A model generated the notes under the pieces. That model searched no databases, was not told where the DNA came from, and saw only the letters and a program-made list of their open reading frames with translations. From the NCBI GenBank assembly GCA_030696435.1, contig JAUYSF010000335.1, positions 1 through 17,100 of the forward strand: a stretch of 17,100 bases of DNA. Direction: 5' to 3'. Shown here one piece after another: positions 1 to 7,742 of this stretch. This stretch comes from Desulfoprunum sp. GTDB taxonomy: Bacteria; Desulfobacterota; Desulfobulbia; Desulfobulbales; Desulfocapsaceae. Position 1 is the stretch's first letter. Every line of letters starts with the position of its first letter. The translations under genes and the position numbers were made by a program.

Positions 1-1077
1 GGTGAAACCGCGCTGGACAAGGTTCTTGACATCAACCCACATGGTCTCGCTGCCCATGACAGCGACGACAATTTCCCTATTTCCCCTTTTAAATTTGCCC
101 ACATAGGTCTGGCGAGCGGCATTGGTAAAGCCTGTCTTGCCCCCCTGAGTACCTTCAACCTGCCAGAGGGCCTTGTTATGATTGCGCAGGAGAGCTCCGA
201 AGGTCGTCTTGACTTTGACTTGCTTCATTCGAGCGGCGAAAGCAGGATCATCCATGGCGTGCCTGAACATGACGGCCAGATCACGTGCGGTCGAGGTCTG
301 GCCTTTTGCGGTCAAACCCGTTGCCGTCTTGCAGACAGTGTTCTGGGCACCCCAAAGTTTTGCCCGTTCAGTCATCATTTTGGCAAAAGAGGATTCGGAA
401 CCGGCAATTTTCTCAGCCAGAGCGACGCTGGCATCGTTAGCGGACGCCAACAGAACGGCATTGATGAGGTCGTTGGCCTGATATTGTTTTTTCGGGTTGA
501 GGTCGACTTTGGAGCTGGGCTGCCCAGCGGCCCAGGGACTGACAGGGACCTGTTCGGCGCCGGTTAAGGATTTCAGGGCAATCATTCCGGTCAGTATCTT
601 GATGGTACTGGCGGGCTGCCGGGGATTGTCGGGAGACTTGGCAAAGAGTGTCACGCCACTGCGGGCGTCAATGATGATGGCGCTTTTTGCGGATATGCTT
701 TTACTGAATGAAGTACCTTCAATATTAGCCGGAAGGGATTTTTTTCTTTTTGCATTGCCTCTTGATGCAACATCAGTCTTCGTGGCAGAGGAAGGCTGCA
801 GTTTTGCCCTGTGGCGCGTTGTTTTGCAGGTAGTATTCTTTTTTCTCAAGACGACGGTCTTGGATGTACGGACCGGGGATTTTATTCTTCTGACAGTATG
901 AGTTCTTTTGACGATTAAGGCCTTGGATGTACGGATCGTATGCTTGATGCTTTGTTGCTGTTTTTTCGAAGAAGATTGTCCGGCGTCTGCGGGTGGGATA
1001 ACAATGCTCAAACAGAGTGTGAGCATAATGGCAACGAAAGTGGAGAAGATAGTGCCGGGAATTCTCAATCTGGTCAT
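1..1077 (-). CDS. Secreted D-alanyl-D-alanine carboxypeptidase (peptidase S11, DacA/PBP5-like), 3' end outside window
   Basis: This serine DD-carboxypeptidase trims the terminal D-Ala from peptidoglycan stem peptides in the periplasm. I translated 359 residues before the window edge cuts the frame. Residues 1-32 form a signal peptide: basic start, hydrophobic stretch, and a probable cleavage after ADA. Residues 33-120 are a strongly basic Ser/Thr/Lys/Arg linker. The S11 catalytic domain begins near 128. Its three active-site motifs are all present: SxxK as STIK at 157-160, SxN as SAN at 212-214, and KTG at 314-316. The ATG at 1077 is the only usable in-frame start before the signal peptide, but no clear Shine-Dalgarno precedes it. 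A TTGACA/TACAAA promoter lies just upstream. The gene is divergent from the acyl-CoA synthetase. The family is near certain. The unseen end could hold the usual PBP5 C-terminal domain, an SPOR domain or nothing. Confidence 0.93.
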   Translation of the reverse strand, partial: MTRLRIPGTIFSTFVAIMLTLCLSIVIPPADAGQSSSKKQQQSIKHTIRTSKALIVKRTHTVRRIKSPVRTSKTVVLRKKNTTCKTTRHRAKLQPSSATKTDVASRGNAKRKKSLPANIEGTSFSKSISAKSAIIIDARSGVTLFAKSPDNPRQPASTIKILTGMIALKSLTGAEQVPVSPWAAGQPSSKVDLNPKKQYQANDLINAVLLASANDASVALAEKIAGSESSFAKMMTERAKLWGAQNTVCKTATGLTAKGQTSTARDLAVMFRHAMDDPAFAARMKQVKVKTTFGALLRNHNKALWQVEGTQGGKTGFTNAARQTYVGKFKRGNREIVVAVMGSETMWVDVKNLVQRGFT

Positions 1078-1134
1078 AATTTTTGAGAGAAGTTTTTCAT
1101 TTTTGCTTGATCGACGACAGGGAGTACACGTTAT

Positions 1135-1163
1135 TTTGTAGCTGTTGTGCCGGATATTGTCAA
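1135..1163 (-). promoter_or_regulatory. Sigma70-type promoter for the D-Ala-D-Ala carboxypeptidase gene
   Basis: On the minus strand TTGACA (1158-1163) is a perfect -35 box. A 17-base spacer leads to TACAAA (1135-1140), a 4/6 match to the -10 consensus. Transcription would begin near 1128 and leave a leader of about 50 bases before the ATG at 1077. Confidence 0.6.
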
Positions 1164-1218
1164 GTATTTTCGGCCATTCAGGGATGGATGCCTGTGGTAT
1201 GTCCTTGGGTCTTCATGA

Positions 1219-1247
1219 TTGACCACTTTCTGCCATTTGTGTACTAT
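1219..1247 (+). promoter_or_regulatory. Sigma70-type promoter for the acyl-CoA synthetase gene
   Basis: TTGACC (1219-1224), a 17-base spacer and TACTAT (1242-1247) fit a housekeeping promoter, with the start expected near 1254. The leader to the ATG at 1336 is about 80 bases and contains a small inverted repeat, GCTCCT (1272-1277) with AGGAGC (1287-1292), of unknown meaning. The promoter is back to back with that of the carboxypeptidase without overlapping it. Confidence 0.5.
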
Positions 1248-1335
1248 CCGACGAAAGAGTGGTGCCAAAGGGCTCCTTCGCGAGAGAGGAGCACACAAAT
1301 CTCCATGAAAAAAAGAATACAGGTAGAGGTGATTT

Positions 1336-3033
1336 ATGGTGGTTGCATCGGAAGTACGAATGACCCTCAATTACATCCTGGACTCAAGTTGCGCCAAGCA
1401 CGGGGATGCACCTTGCATAGGCATGGCCCTTGAGAAGCCGCTCACCTATAATGAATTCTCTAACCGTGCCATTGCCCTGGCCCATCGCCTGCAGAGTGAA
1501 GGGGTGCAAAAGGGTGATCGGGTTGCCCTGCTTGCTGAAAACTCCCATAACTGGGGGAATGTTTATTTCGCCGTAGTCCGCCTTGGAGCGGTGGTTGTGC
1601 CGATCCTACCCGATCTGCCCGAGAGTGATGTGCACCATATACTCCATGAGATGCAGGTGAAGGCCCTGTTCTCTACCCAGCGTCAACTCGAAAAAATCTA
1701 TGAATTGAAAAATCAGCTGCAGGCTCCGGTTGTTACCCTGGATGACTACACCGCAGAACACGAAGTTATCTCATTGGTTACCTTTTTCGATTATCTCGCC
1801 GGAGCGATGGCCATGGTCGCGAAGATGGATCAGGATTTGCAATTTCCCGATGTGGATCAAGATGATCTGGCCGCAATCCTCTATACTTCCGGGACATCGG
1901 GCTATTCCAAGGCGGTTATGCTCAGCCACAAAAATCTCACCTCAAATGCCTATTCGGCATCCGCTCTCATGCGCATCGAACCGGGGTCGGTGTTTCTCTC
2001 CGTCCTGCCCATGTCCCATACCTACGAGTTCACCTGCGGTTTTCTCCTCCCCTTGCTCACCGGTTGCAGGATCGCTTATGCCGGAAAAAGCCCGACTCCA
2101 GCCATCCTGCAGAAACTCTGTCAACATGAGAAGCCTTTTGCTATCTTTGCAGTCCCATTGATTCTCGAGAAGATCTATAAAAAGAGGGTGATCCCTCAGA
2201 TAGAAAAGAGCAAAGTTCTGACCCTGCTCTGTAAAATTAAGATGGGCAGAAAGTTTATCCATCGAAAGATCGGCCAAAAACTTCTCGATTTTTTCGGCGG
2301 CAACCTCAAACTGATGGGAATCGGTGGCGCTGCCCTCAACCCGGAAGTGGAGCTCTTTTTAGCCGAAGCCGGATTCCCCTATCTGATAGGCTATGGCCTG
2401 ACCGAGGCCTCGCCTTTGCTTTCCGGTGGCCCGGCTGGAGATCCGAGCATAACCGTTGGTTCAGCCGGCAAGCCTATTCCGGGAGTGGAGGTCAAGATCG
2501 TCAATCCAAACCCTGAAACCGGCATCGGAGAGATCTACGGTTGTGGTGCCAATATCATGATGGGCTATTACCAAGACCAGGAGGCGACAGCCGAGGTCCT
2601 TTCGGCCGATGGCTGGCTGGCCACTGGTGATCTTGGTTTTATAGATGATCGTGGTAATCTGCATATTTGTGGGCGCTCAAAAAATGTCATTGTCCTGCCG
2701 AGCGGCGAAAATGTCTATCCCGAGGCCATCGAACACAAGCTCAATACATATAATTGGGTAGTCGAAGGCATAGTCGTTGAAAACAACGGACGCCTTGAAG
2801 CCTGGATTTACCCGGACTATGAGGCCATTGATGAGGAAACTACCGGTAAATCAAGGGTTGAGAGACGGGGTTACATTGATGCCCTCCTGGAGCAGATGCG
2901 CCATGAACTGAACAGTCAGTTGTCCACTGCTTCAAAGATCTCAAAGATTTATGAACGGCGGGAGCCCTTTATCAAGACCGCGACTCACAAGATAAAGCGT
3001 TATCTCTACGATGGGAACACGATGCCGGCCTGA
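1336..3033 (+). CDS. Long-chain acyl-CoA synthetase / AMP-dependent synthetase (FadD-like)
   Basis: This enzyme activates a carboxylic acid, most likely a medium- or long-chain fatty acid, with ATP and CoA through an acyl-adenylate. At 565 residues it has the usual length of the ANL superfamily. Visible motifs are the P-loop-like YTSGTSG (183-189), GYGLTEASP (352-360), the hinge-region TGDLG (430-434) and GRSKN (446-450), and a C-terminal subdomain with the candidate catalytic lysine in the THKIKR segment (about 552). There is no signal peptide, so the protein is cytoplasmic or membrane-associated. AGAGGTG sits about 5 bases before the ATG at 1336 and supports this start over the internal ATG at 1360. 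It is monocistronic: divergent from the carboxypeptidase and tail to tail with the M50 gene at only 6 bases. The exact acyl substrate cannot be read from sequence. No beta-oxidation genes are adjacent. Confidence 0.92.
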   Translation: MVVASEVRMTLNYILDSSCAKHGDAPCIGMALEKPLTYNEFSNRAIALAHRLQSEGVQKGDRVALLAENSHNWGNVYFAVVRLGAVVVPILPDLPESDVHHILHEMQVKALFSTQRQLEKIYELKNQLQAPVVTLDDYTAEHEVISLVTFFDYLAGAMAMVAKMDQDLQFPDVDQDDLAAILYTSGTSGYSKAVMLSHKNLTSNAYSASALMRIEPGSVFLSVLPMSHTYEFTCGFLLPLLTGCRIAYAGKSPTPAILQKLCQHEKPFAIFAVPLILEKIYKKRVIPQIEKSKVLTLLCKIKMGRKFIHRKIGQKLLDFFGGNLKLMGIGGAALNPEVELFLAEAGFPYLIGYGLTEASPLLSGGPAGDPSITVGSAGKPIPGVEVKIVNPNPETGIGEIYGCGANIMMGYYQDQEATAEVLSADGWLATGDLGFIDDRGNLHICGRSKNVIVLPSGENVYPEAIEHKLNTYNWVVEGIVVENNGRLEAWIYPDYEAIDEETTGKSRVERRGYIDALLEQMRHELNSQLSTASKISKIYERREPFIKTATHKIKRYLYDGNTMPA

Positions 3034-3039
3034 CCATGC

Positions 3040-3672
3040 TTACGAGAGCAGAAGGGTGTTGGCGAAGTTAATGATCGGTAGGATAATCCTTGAGAGGATG
3101 CCGCTGAAGGCCAGGAGCAGGATAAGGACAAAACCGTACCGTTCAACGTTGGCGTAGGATCGTGCCATGCCAAGGGGCAGTATCCCGCTCAGGATACGGC
3201 TGCCGTCGAGTGGCGGGATTGGCAGGAAATTGAAGATGCAGAGCACCAGATTGATCCAGACGCTGGCGATTAGCATAGCGTTGAGCGGTAAGAGGAGTGC
3301 ATTGGCAACAGGGCTTGGCGGCAGGATTTCCATGAGCAGCCAGATAGTCTTTGTGGCGATGGCACTTATCACCGCCATGGCAAGATTTGTCATCGGTCCC
3401 GCCAGAGCAACCCACAGCATATCCTTTCGGGGGTTCTTGAAATATGCAGCGTTCACCGGCACCGGCTTGGCCCAGCCTAATTTAATGACAAAGAAGGCAA
3501 TCGTGCCTATCGGGTCAAGATGGTGCAGGGGGTTGAGCGTCAGTCTACCGGCCAGTTTCGCGGTTGGATCTCCCAGTCGGTAGGCCACATAACCATGGGC
3601 GAATTCGTGGATGGTGAGGGCGAGCAGCAGAGGTGGGGCGGTTATGATGAGATCTGTAATAAAAGTATTCAT
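3040..3672 (-). CDS. M50-family site-2-protease-like membrane metalloprotease
   Basis: A 210-residue, almost wholly hydrophobic membrane protein of the small bacterial M50B (FtsL-independent, YwhC/Rv-like) branch of intramembrane zinc proteases. The zinc-binding HExxH is HEFAH at 22-26 in the first membrane helix. The third ligand motif, NFLPIPPLDG, is at 148-157 with Asp156. Four to six membrane segments can be drawn. No PDZ domain is present, which is normal for this short subgroup. AGGA stands 7 bases before the ATG at 3672. The gene lies 73 bases downstream of the tRNA nucleotidyltransferase fusion on the same strand and is probably co-transcribed with it, because no terminator is visible between them. 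The substrate is unknown. The family assignment is firm and the biological role is not. Confidence 0.88.
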   Translation of the reverse strand: MNTFITDLIITAPPLLLALTIHEFAHGYVAYRLGDPTAKLAGRLTLNPLHHLDPIGTIAFFVIKLGWAKPVPVNAAYFKNPRKDMLWVALAGPMTNLAMAVISAIATKTIWLLMEILPPSPVANALLLPLNAMLIASVWINLVLCIFNFLPIPPLDGSRILSGILPLGMARSYANVERYGFVLILLLAFSGILSRIILPIINFANTLLLS

Positions 3673-3745
3673 TAAGTGTCCTGATCATTAAGTGAAGCAG
3701 AGGGCTTTTTTAGGGCGGGGAACAGTCTCCCCCGGTCTGAATACC

Positions 3746-6451
3746 CTAAACACTTGCCTTCTCCTTAGCAAGTGACGGGAGGGGGTAGGCTTTGGCGATA
3801 AAGGCGATTTCCTCTTCTCGGCTACTGTTGATACCGTCGAGGCGGGCGTCGAGAAGGTCATTGAGCATGGCCTTGAATTCCGGGCCGGGCCGGTAGCCGA
3901 AGGCCATGAGGTCGTCGCCGCTCAGTTCGCTACGGACCTGTCTCAGCGTTGTCACGTAGTTGGATACCGCCTTCTTGATCTGGTTTCTTCTCGCTATCGC
4001 CATCAGATACAACAATCCTTCATTGCTGAGTTCCTTGAGGAGCCAGTAGATTTCGCTGTTTGCGATCACCTGTCTTCTCGATAGCAAATGGGCCGTCTTG
4101 TCTGCGTGTACCTTCTGCCAGAGCAGGCGCTCGGTAATTTTTTGGGGGATCTGGAATCTCTCGCAGAAGGCAGCGAGTTCTCTCGTTTGTGATCTGCCCA
4201 TAACGGCCAGCAGGTAGATCATCCAGTTCTGGCAGGGCTCGTCAAGGTAGAGCAGGCGAAACCAGGAAATAGCCCGCTGGGCCTGATGGAGGATGTGGAG
4301 AAAGCGGCGGTCTATCTTGAGATGAGGCTTGAGATCAGGCCAGAGGAAGGGGAAGAGATTGAATTCGGCCAGGCGTTGAATGGCCGGAACCGGGTCCTCT
4401 TCCGAAAAAATCTGTTTGAGCTCCGACAGAAATCGCGCATCGTTGGCCTTACCAAAGAGACCCATGCTGACCGCGTTGTGGATCAGGCGTTTGGTGTGTG
4501 GGGCTATCTCAAAGGCCATGCGTTTTTCAAAACGGATGGCCCTGAATATACGGCTCGGGTCTTCAACAAAGCTCAGGTTATGCAGGACTTTGATGGATTG
4601 GTGGCTGAGGTCATTCTGGCAGTTGAAGAAGTCGATCAGGGTGCCGAAATGCTCAAGGTTGAGCTGGATTGCCATGGCGTTGATCGTGAAATCCCGGCGA
4701 TAGAGGTCGAGTTTGATGGAGGAAAGCTCGACGGTCGGCAGGGCCGCCGGGTATTCATAGTATTCAAGTCTGGCGGTGGCCACATCGATCTTGACCTTGT
4801 CCGGCAGAAGGACCATGGCCGTGCCGAAACGTTCGTGGGGCTTGACCCTGCCATTGAGCCTCTTGGCCAGTCGGTTGGCAAAGACGATACCTTCGCCTTC
4901 TATAACCACATCGAGGTCGAGATTTTTCTTCTTCAACAGGAGATCTCTGACAAACCCTCCGACGGCAAAGGCGTTAAACTGCAGCTCGTCGGCAACTTCT
5001 CCGATAATCTGGAGGAGTTCGATTGTCTTTTTACTCAGAAATTCTACAATCAAGGAATTCAGGTTTCTCTTGCGTTCAAGAGAAGGATGCTCCGATTCGT
5101 GCAGCAGATCCTTGGGCAGATGGGCAGGATCATTCACCAGTCGGTTGAGCAGGTCGGTTCGGGTGATGATGCCCTGCAGTGCGTTATTATCGACGATGGG
5201 AATGAGGCGCTGCCGGTGTTCAATGATGAGTTCCTGGATGTCCGCGAGAGTGGCGTCGAGGGGGAGCATCTCGATGTCCGAGGTCATGTAGTCGCTAACC
5301 GGCAGCGAGCCGAGGTCATGATGGATGGCCTTTTCGACGATCATGCGCGAGATGATACCGAGGATGGCGCGTGGCCCTGCCTGCTCCTCATTGCCGGGGA
5401 CTGGGAGGGGCGAAAGGACGGGCAGGGCAGTTACGTTATAGCGGGTGAGGATATCCTTGGCCTCTGCAATGGTGGTGTTGGCAGGGATGGTGATTGCTGG
5501 TTTGGACATCATCTCCCGGGCGATGGGCTGGGGCAGGACATGCCGGTGAAGGATATAGATGAGTTTTTCCTGCGCCTCGGTCAAGGTCATATTTCTCAAG
5601 GTTGCTGAGGCTGCGGTTGCATGCCCTCCGCCCCCGAGATCACGGGCAATGATGCCGACATTGACTTCGGCGATCCGGCTGCGGGCAATGAGGTAGATGC
5701 GGTCTGCCATGGAGATCAGGGCAAACAGGGTGTCGAGGTTCTCCATATTCATGAAGCGACGGGCAATGAGGGAGAAATCATCGACGTAGGCCGGGAGCGA
5801 CAGGGTGACTACAACAATGGGAATGCCCTGGATGGTGTACTGTGTCGCTGTTTTCATCAGGCTGTGGAGGAGCTCAACCTGCAGGGTGGTCAGATCGTAG
5901 GTGATGAATTGGGAGATAATGTCTAATTTTGCCCCCTTCTCAAGCAGCCAGGCGGCGGCGATGAGATCCTCGGGAGTGGTGGTCAGATGGGTCAGGGATC
6001 CGGTGTCCTCATAGATGCCCAGGCCTATAATGGTGGCCTCTTCAGATGATATTTCCTTGTTCTGCTCACGCAATATCCCGGTCAGAATGGTGGCGGTGGA
6101 GCCGACATTTTTCAGGATTTCGATCTCGCCGTGCAGATCCCCTGAGCTGGAAGGATGATGATCATAAAGATGCACCCTGATCCCTGGATTATTCAGGCAG
6201 GCGGCAAGCGGGCCGATCCTCTCGGAAGAACGGGTGTCGACCACAATGAGTGTCTCCACCTTTGTCAAATCAATGTTTTTAGCCTTCTGAAAGTCGTAGC
6301 GATAGAGCAGGGTCTGGGATATGAATTCCCTGAGATTCTTCTCCTGTGAGCCGGAAAAGACCAGAATTGCCCCGGGATAGAGTTTCTGGGCTGCGATCAT
6401 TGAGGCCAGGCCATCGAAATCGGCATTGAGGTGGGTGGTTATGACTTGCAT
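3746..6451 (-). CDS. DHH phosphoesterase - CBS pair - tRNA nucleotidyltransferase/poly(A) polymerase fusion
   Basis: A 901-residue three-part protein. Residues 1-300 are a DHH/DHHA1 phosphoesterase: an N-terminal HLNADFDG (7-14), the DHH triad at 97-99, and GGGGH at 273-277. Residues about 310-440 are two CBS domains, which usually bind adenine nucleotides. Residues about 485 onward are a class II nucleotidyltransferase with VGGFVRD (497-503), the metal-binding pair D512 and D514, the RRDFTINAMA segment (585-594) and EDPSRIFRAIRF (630-641). Class II enzymes of this kind add CCA, CC or A to tRNA 3' ends or polyadenylate RNA. The same architecture is known for the A-adding enzyme of Aquifex and in Desulfobacterota such as Geobacter, where CC- and A-adding are split. 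A-adding is therefore plausible here but not provable from the window. The start ATG at 6451 has only a weak CAGAG ahead. It is likely co-transcribed with the M50 gene. Confidence 0.92.
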   Translation of the reverse strand: MQVITTHLNADFDGLASMIAAQKLYPGAILVFSGSQEKNLREFISQTLLYRYDFQKAKNIDLTKVETLIVVDTRSSERIGPLAACLNNPGIRVHLYDHHPSSSGDLHGEIEILKNVGSTATILTGILREQNKEISSEEATIIGLGIYEDTGSLTHLTTTPEDLIAAAWLLEKGAKLDIISQFITYDLTTLQVELLHSLMKTATQYTIQGIPIVVVTLSLPAYVDDFSLIARRFMNMENLDTLFALISMADRIYLIARSRIAEVNVGIIARDLGGGGHATAASATLRNMTLTEAQEKLIYILHRHVLPQPIAREMMSKPAITIPANTTIAEAKDILTRYNVTALPVLSPLPVPGNEEQAGPRAILGIISRMIVEKAIHHDLGSLPVSDYMTSDIEMLPLDATLADIQELIIEHRQRLIPIVDNNALQGIITRTDLLNRLVNDPAHLPKDLLHESEHPSLERKRNLNSLIVEFLSKKTIELLQIIGEVADELQFNAFAVGGFVRDLLLKKKNLDLDVVIEGEGIVFANRLAKRLNGRVKPHERFGTAMVLLPDKVKIDVATARLEYYEYPAALPTVELSSIKLDLYRRDFTINAMAIQLNLEHFGTLIDFFNCQNDLSHQSIKVLHNLSFVEDPSRIFRAIRFEKRMAFEIAPHTKRLIHNAVSMGLFGKANDARFLSELKQIFSEEDPVPAIQRLAEFNLFPFLWPDLKPHLKIDRRFLHILHQAQRAISWFRLLYLDEPCQNWMIYLLAVMGRSQTRELAAFCERFQIPQKITERLLWQKVHADKTAHLLSRRQVIANSEIYWLLKELSNEGLLYLMAIARRNQIKKAVSNYVTTLRQVRSELSGDDLMAFGYRPGPEFKAMLNDLLDARLDGINSSREEEIAFIAKAYPLPSLAKEKASV

Positions 6452-6511
6452 CTCTGATAGTGTCAGGTCTGGCAGAAGGGCAAAAAATGTCTTTCAGGAA
6501 TGTCCTGTCGT

Positions 6512-6520
6512 TTTATACCA
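6512..6520 (-). promoter_or_regulatory. Candidate extended -10 promoter for the nucleotidyltransferase fusion
   Basis: The minus strand reads TGG then TATAAA, an extended -10 (TGn-TATAAT type) lying 60 bases before the ATG at 6451. No good -35 box is found 16-18 bases further up, which is tolerated for extended -10 promoters. This would let the fusion gene be transcribed separately from the upstream recombinase. Confidence 0.35.
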
Positions 6521-6546
6521 TTACAGGCCGGAATACGCATAAAAAA

Positions 6547-7461
6547 TCAACCACGCGGGTGGAATTTGCGATGGATGGACTTCAGGCGGTCCTGGTCGAT
6601 GTGGGTGTAGATTTGGGTGGTGGCGATATCGGAATGGCCCAGCATAAGCTGGACGGAGCGCAGATCGGCCCCGTGGGCCAGGAGATGGGTGGCGAAAGAG
6701 TGGCGGATCATATGGGGGGAGATATCCTTGGTGATGCCTGCCGCCATGGCCATTTCCCTGATAATCTGCCAGAACCGCAGCCTGGTCATGGCGCTGCCTC
6801 TTGCGGTGACGAAGAGGAAGTTGCTGCGCTTACCATTCAGTATGAAGGGGCGTCCCAGTTTGAGATAGGTCTCGATTTTTTCTCTGGCCTGGATGCCGAA
6901 GGGCACGAGGCGTTCCTTGCCGCCTTTGCCGAAAACCCGGACGAAGCAGGAAGAGAGGTTGCACGCGGCAAGCGGCAGGTTGACCAGTTCTGAAACCCGC
7001 AGACCTGTGGAGTAGAGGAGAAAGAGCATGGCCGAATCGCGGTACTTGAGCGGTGAAACGATGGCAGGGGGAGTCAGGAGTAGGTTGACCTCGCTGAGCG
7101 AGAGGGCCTTGGGCAGGAGCTGGCCACTGCGCGGCAGGTCGATGACGGCGAAGGGATTATATGCTGCCTGGTCGATTTGGACGAGGAAGGAGAAGAAACC
7201 TTTGAGGGCCGAGATCCTTCTGGCGTTACTGCGATGGCTGATCTGCTTGTTTCTGGCGTGTTCAAGAAAGCGGTGGATCACCGAGACCTCGACATCTTTC
7301 AGGTCCGTAACAGAACATTGCTGGAGAAAATCGAGGAAAAAACCAATATCGGCCGAATAGGCCCTGACCGTGTTTTCGGCAAGGCGTCTCTCGGATATGA
7401 GATGATGCAGGAAGAGTTCAGCGACAGAGGCAAACTGATCAGGTGCGTGGGGTGCTTTGAT
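6547..7461 (-). CDS. Tyrosine site-specific recombinase, XerC/XerD type, start codon not canonical
   Basis: Xer recombinases resolve chromosome dimers at dif with FtsK. All catalytic residues are present. Counting from the GTG at 7281 they are R95 (TGLR), K119 (GKGGKER), H190 and R193 (HMIR), H216 (LGHSD) and nucleophile Y225. From that GTG the protein is only 244 residues and lacks the first half of the N-terminal core-binding domain. The frame stays open to a TAG at 7477-7479, and the 60 codons above the GTG encode a typical Xer N-terminus, for example LISERRLAENTVRAY. No ATG, GTG or TTG occurs in that extension. A start at the ATC at 7461 would give 304 residues, the normal Xer length. I give the extended coding range, and the first canonical start is at 7281. 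The gene follows the rpsU terminator and precedes the nucleotidyltransferase by 95 bases. XerC versus XerD cannot be decided. Confidence 0.85.
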   Translation of the reverse strand: MKAPHAPDQFASVAELFLHHLISERRLAENTVRAYSADIGFFLDFLQQCSVTDLKDVEVSVIHRFLEHARNKQISHRSNARRISALKGFFSFLVQIDQAAYNPFAVIDLPRSGQLLPKALSLSEVNLLLTPPAIVSPLKYRDSAMLFLLYSTGLRVSELVNLPLAACNLSSCFVRVFGKGGKERLVPFGIQAREKIETYLKLGRPFILNGKRSNFLFVTARGSAMTRLRFWQIIREMAMAAGITKDISPHMIRHSFATHLLAHGADLRSVQLMLGHSDIATTQIYTHIDQDRLKSIHRKFHPRG

Positions 7462-7462
7462 A

Positions 7463-7499
7463 GGGCTCTGTGGATGCTATTCTTACAGGGGGCTCTGTG
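7463..7499. repeat. Short direct repeat at the 5' end of the recombinase gene
   Basis: The 10-mer GGGCTCTGTG occurs at 7463-7472 and again at 7490-7499, a 27-base period. It sits exactly where the missing start codon of the recombinase is expected, so a small duplication or rearrangement there is possible. It is short enough to be chance. Confidence 0.45.
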
Positions 7500-7500
7500 T

Positions 7501-7539
7501 AGTTTAAAAAGTCCGGGTTTATATCGGACTTTTTAAACT
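7501..7539 (-). terminator. Hairpin terminator after rpsU, symmetrical
   Basis: A perfect 15-bp inverted repeat, AGTTTAAAAAGTCCG (7501-7515) and its complement (7525-7539), with a 9-base loop. The T-rich lower stem gives a U-tract on either strand, so it can stop transcription in both directions. It begins 9 bases after the rpsU stop codon and separates rpsU from the recombinase. Confidence 0.85.
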
Positions 7540-7547
7540 GCAATCAA

Positions 7548-7742
7548 CTAGAGAGTCTTTCTGATGCGATTGAACTTGCGGAGTTTTCTGCGAGCCTCTG
7601 CCTGTTTGCGGCGTTTTTTTACGCTGGGTTTCTCGTAATATTCCCGACGCTTCAGTTCTCGTTTAATTCCGTCAATCTGCAGTTTTTTCTTCAACTGGCG
7701 TATGGCGTACTCAAGATCTCCACGAACTTCAACTTCTATCAT
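7548..7742 (-). CDS. rpsU: 30S ribosomal protein S21
   Basis: A 64-residue, highly basic protein recognisable over its whole length as S21, for example the EYAIRQLKKK and KRREYYEKPS segments and the arginine/lysine-rich tail. It binds the small ribosomal subunit near the anti-Shine-Dalgarno region and helps initiation. GGAG lies 7 bases before the ATG at 7742. It is a single-gene transcription unit with a consensus promoter about 100-125 bases upstream of the start and a perfect hairpin terminator just after the stop. The classical E. coli partners dnaG and rpoD are not adjacent. Confidence 0.97.
   Translation of the reverse strand: MIEVEVRGDLEYAIRQLKKKLQIDGIKRELKRREYYEKPSVKKRRKQAEARRKLRKFNRIRKTL

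Noticed and set aside
1272..1292. 6-bp inverted repeat GCTCCT/AGGAGC in the acyl-CoA synthetase leader
   Set aside because: Short stem with a 9-base loop and no known motif around it. Not distinguishable from chance.
3690..3725. GC-rich hairpin beside a T-run between the nucleotidyltransferase and M50 genes
   Set aside because: The T-run precedes the stem on the plus strand and becomes an A-run on the minus strand, the wrong order for terminating the minus-strand genes.
4286..5608. 440-codon open frame on the plus strand
   Set aside because: It lies wholly antisense to the well-supported nucleotidyltransferase fusion. Its translation shows no known domain and no sensible ribosome site, so it is a codon-bias shadow.
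6540..6562. Possible terminator after the recombinase (CCAC/GTGG stem followed by a T-run on the minus strand)
   Set aside because: Only a 4-bp stem overlapping the stop codon. It is too weak to call.
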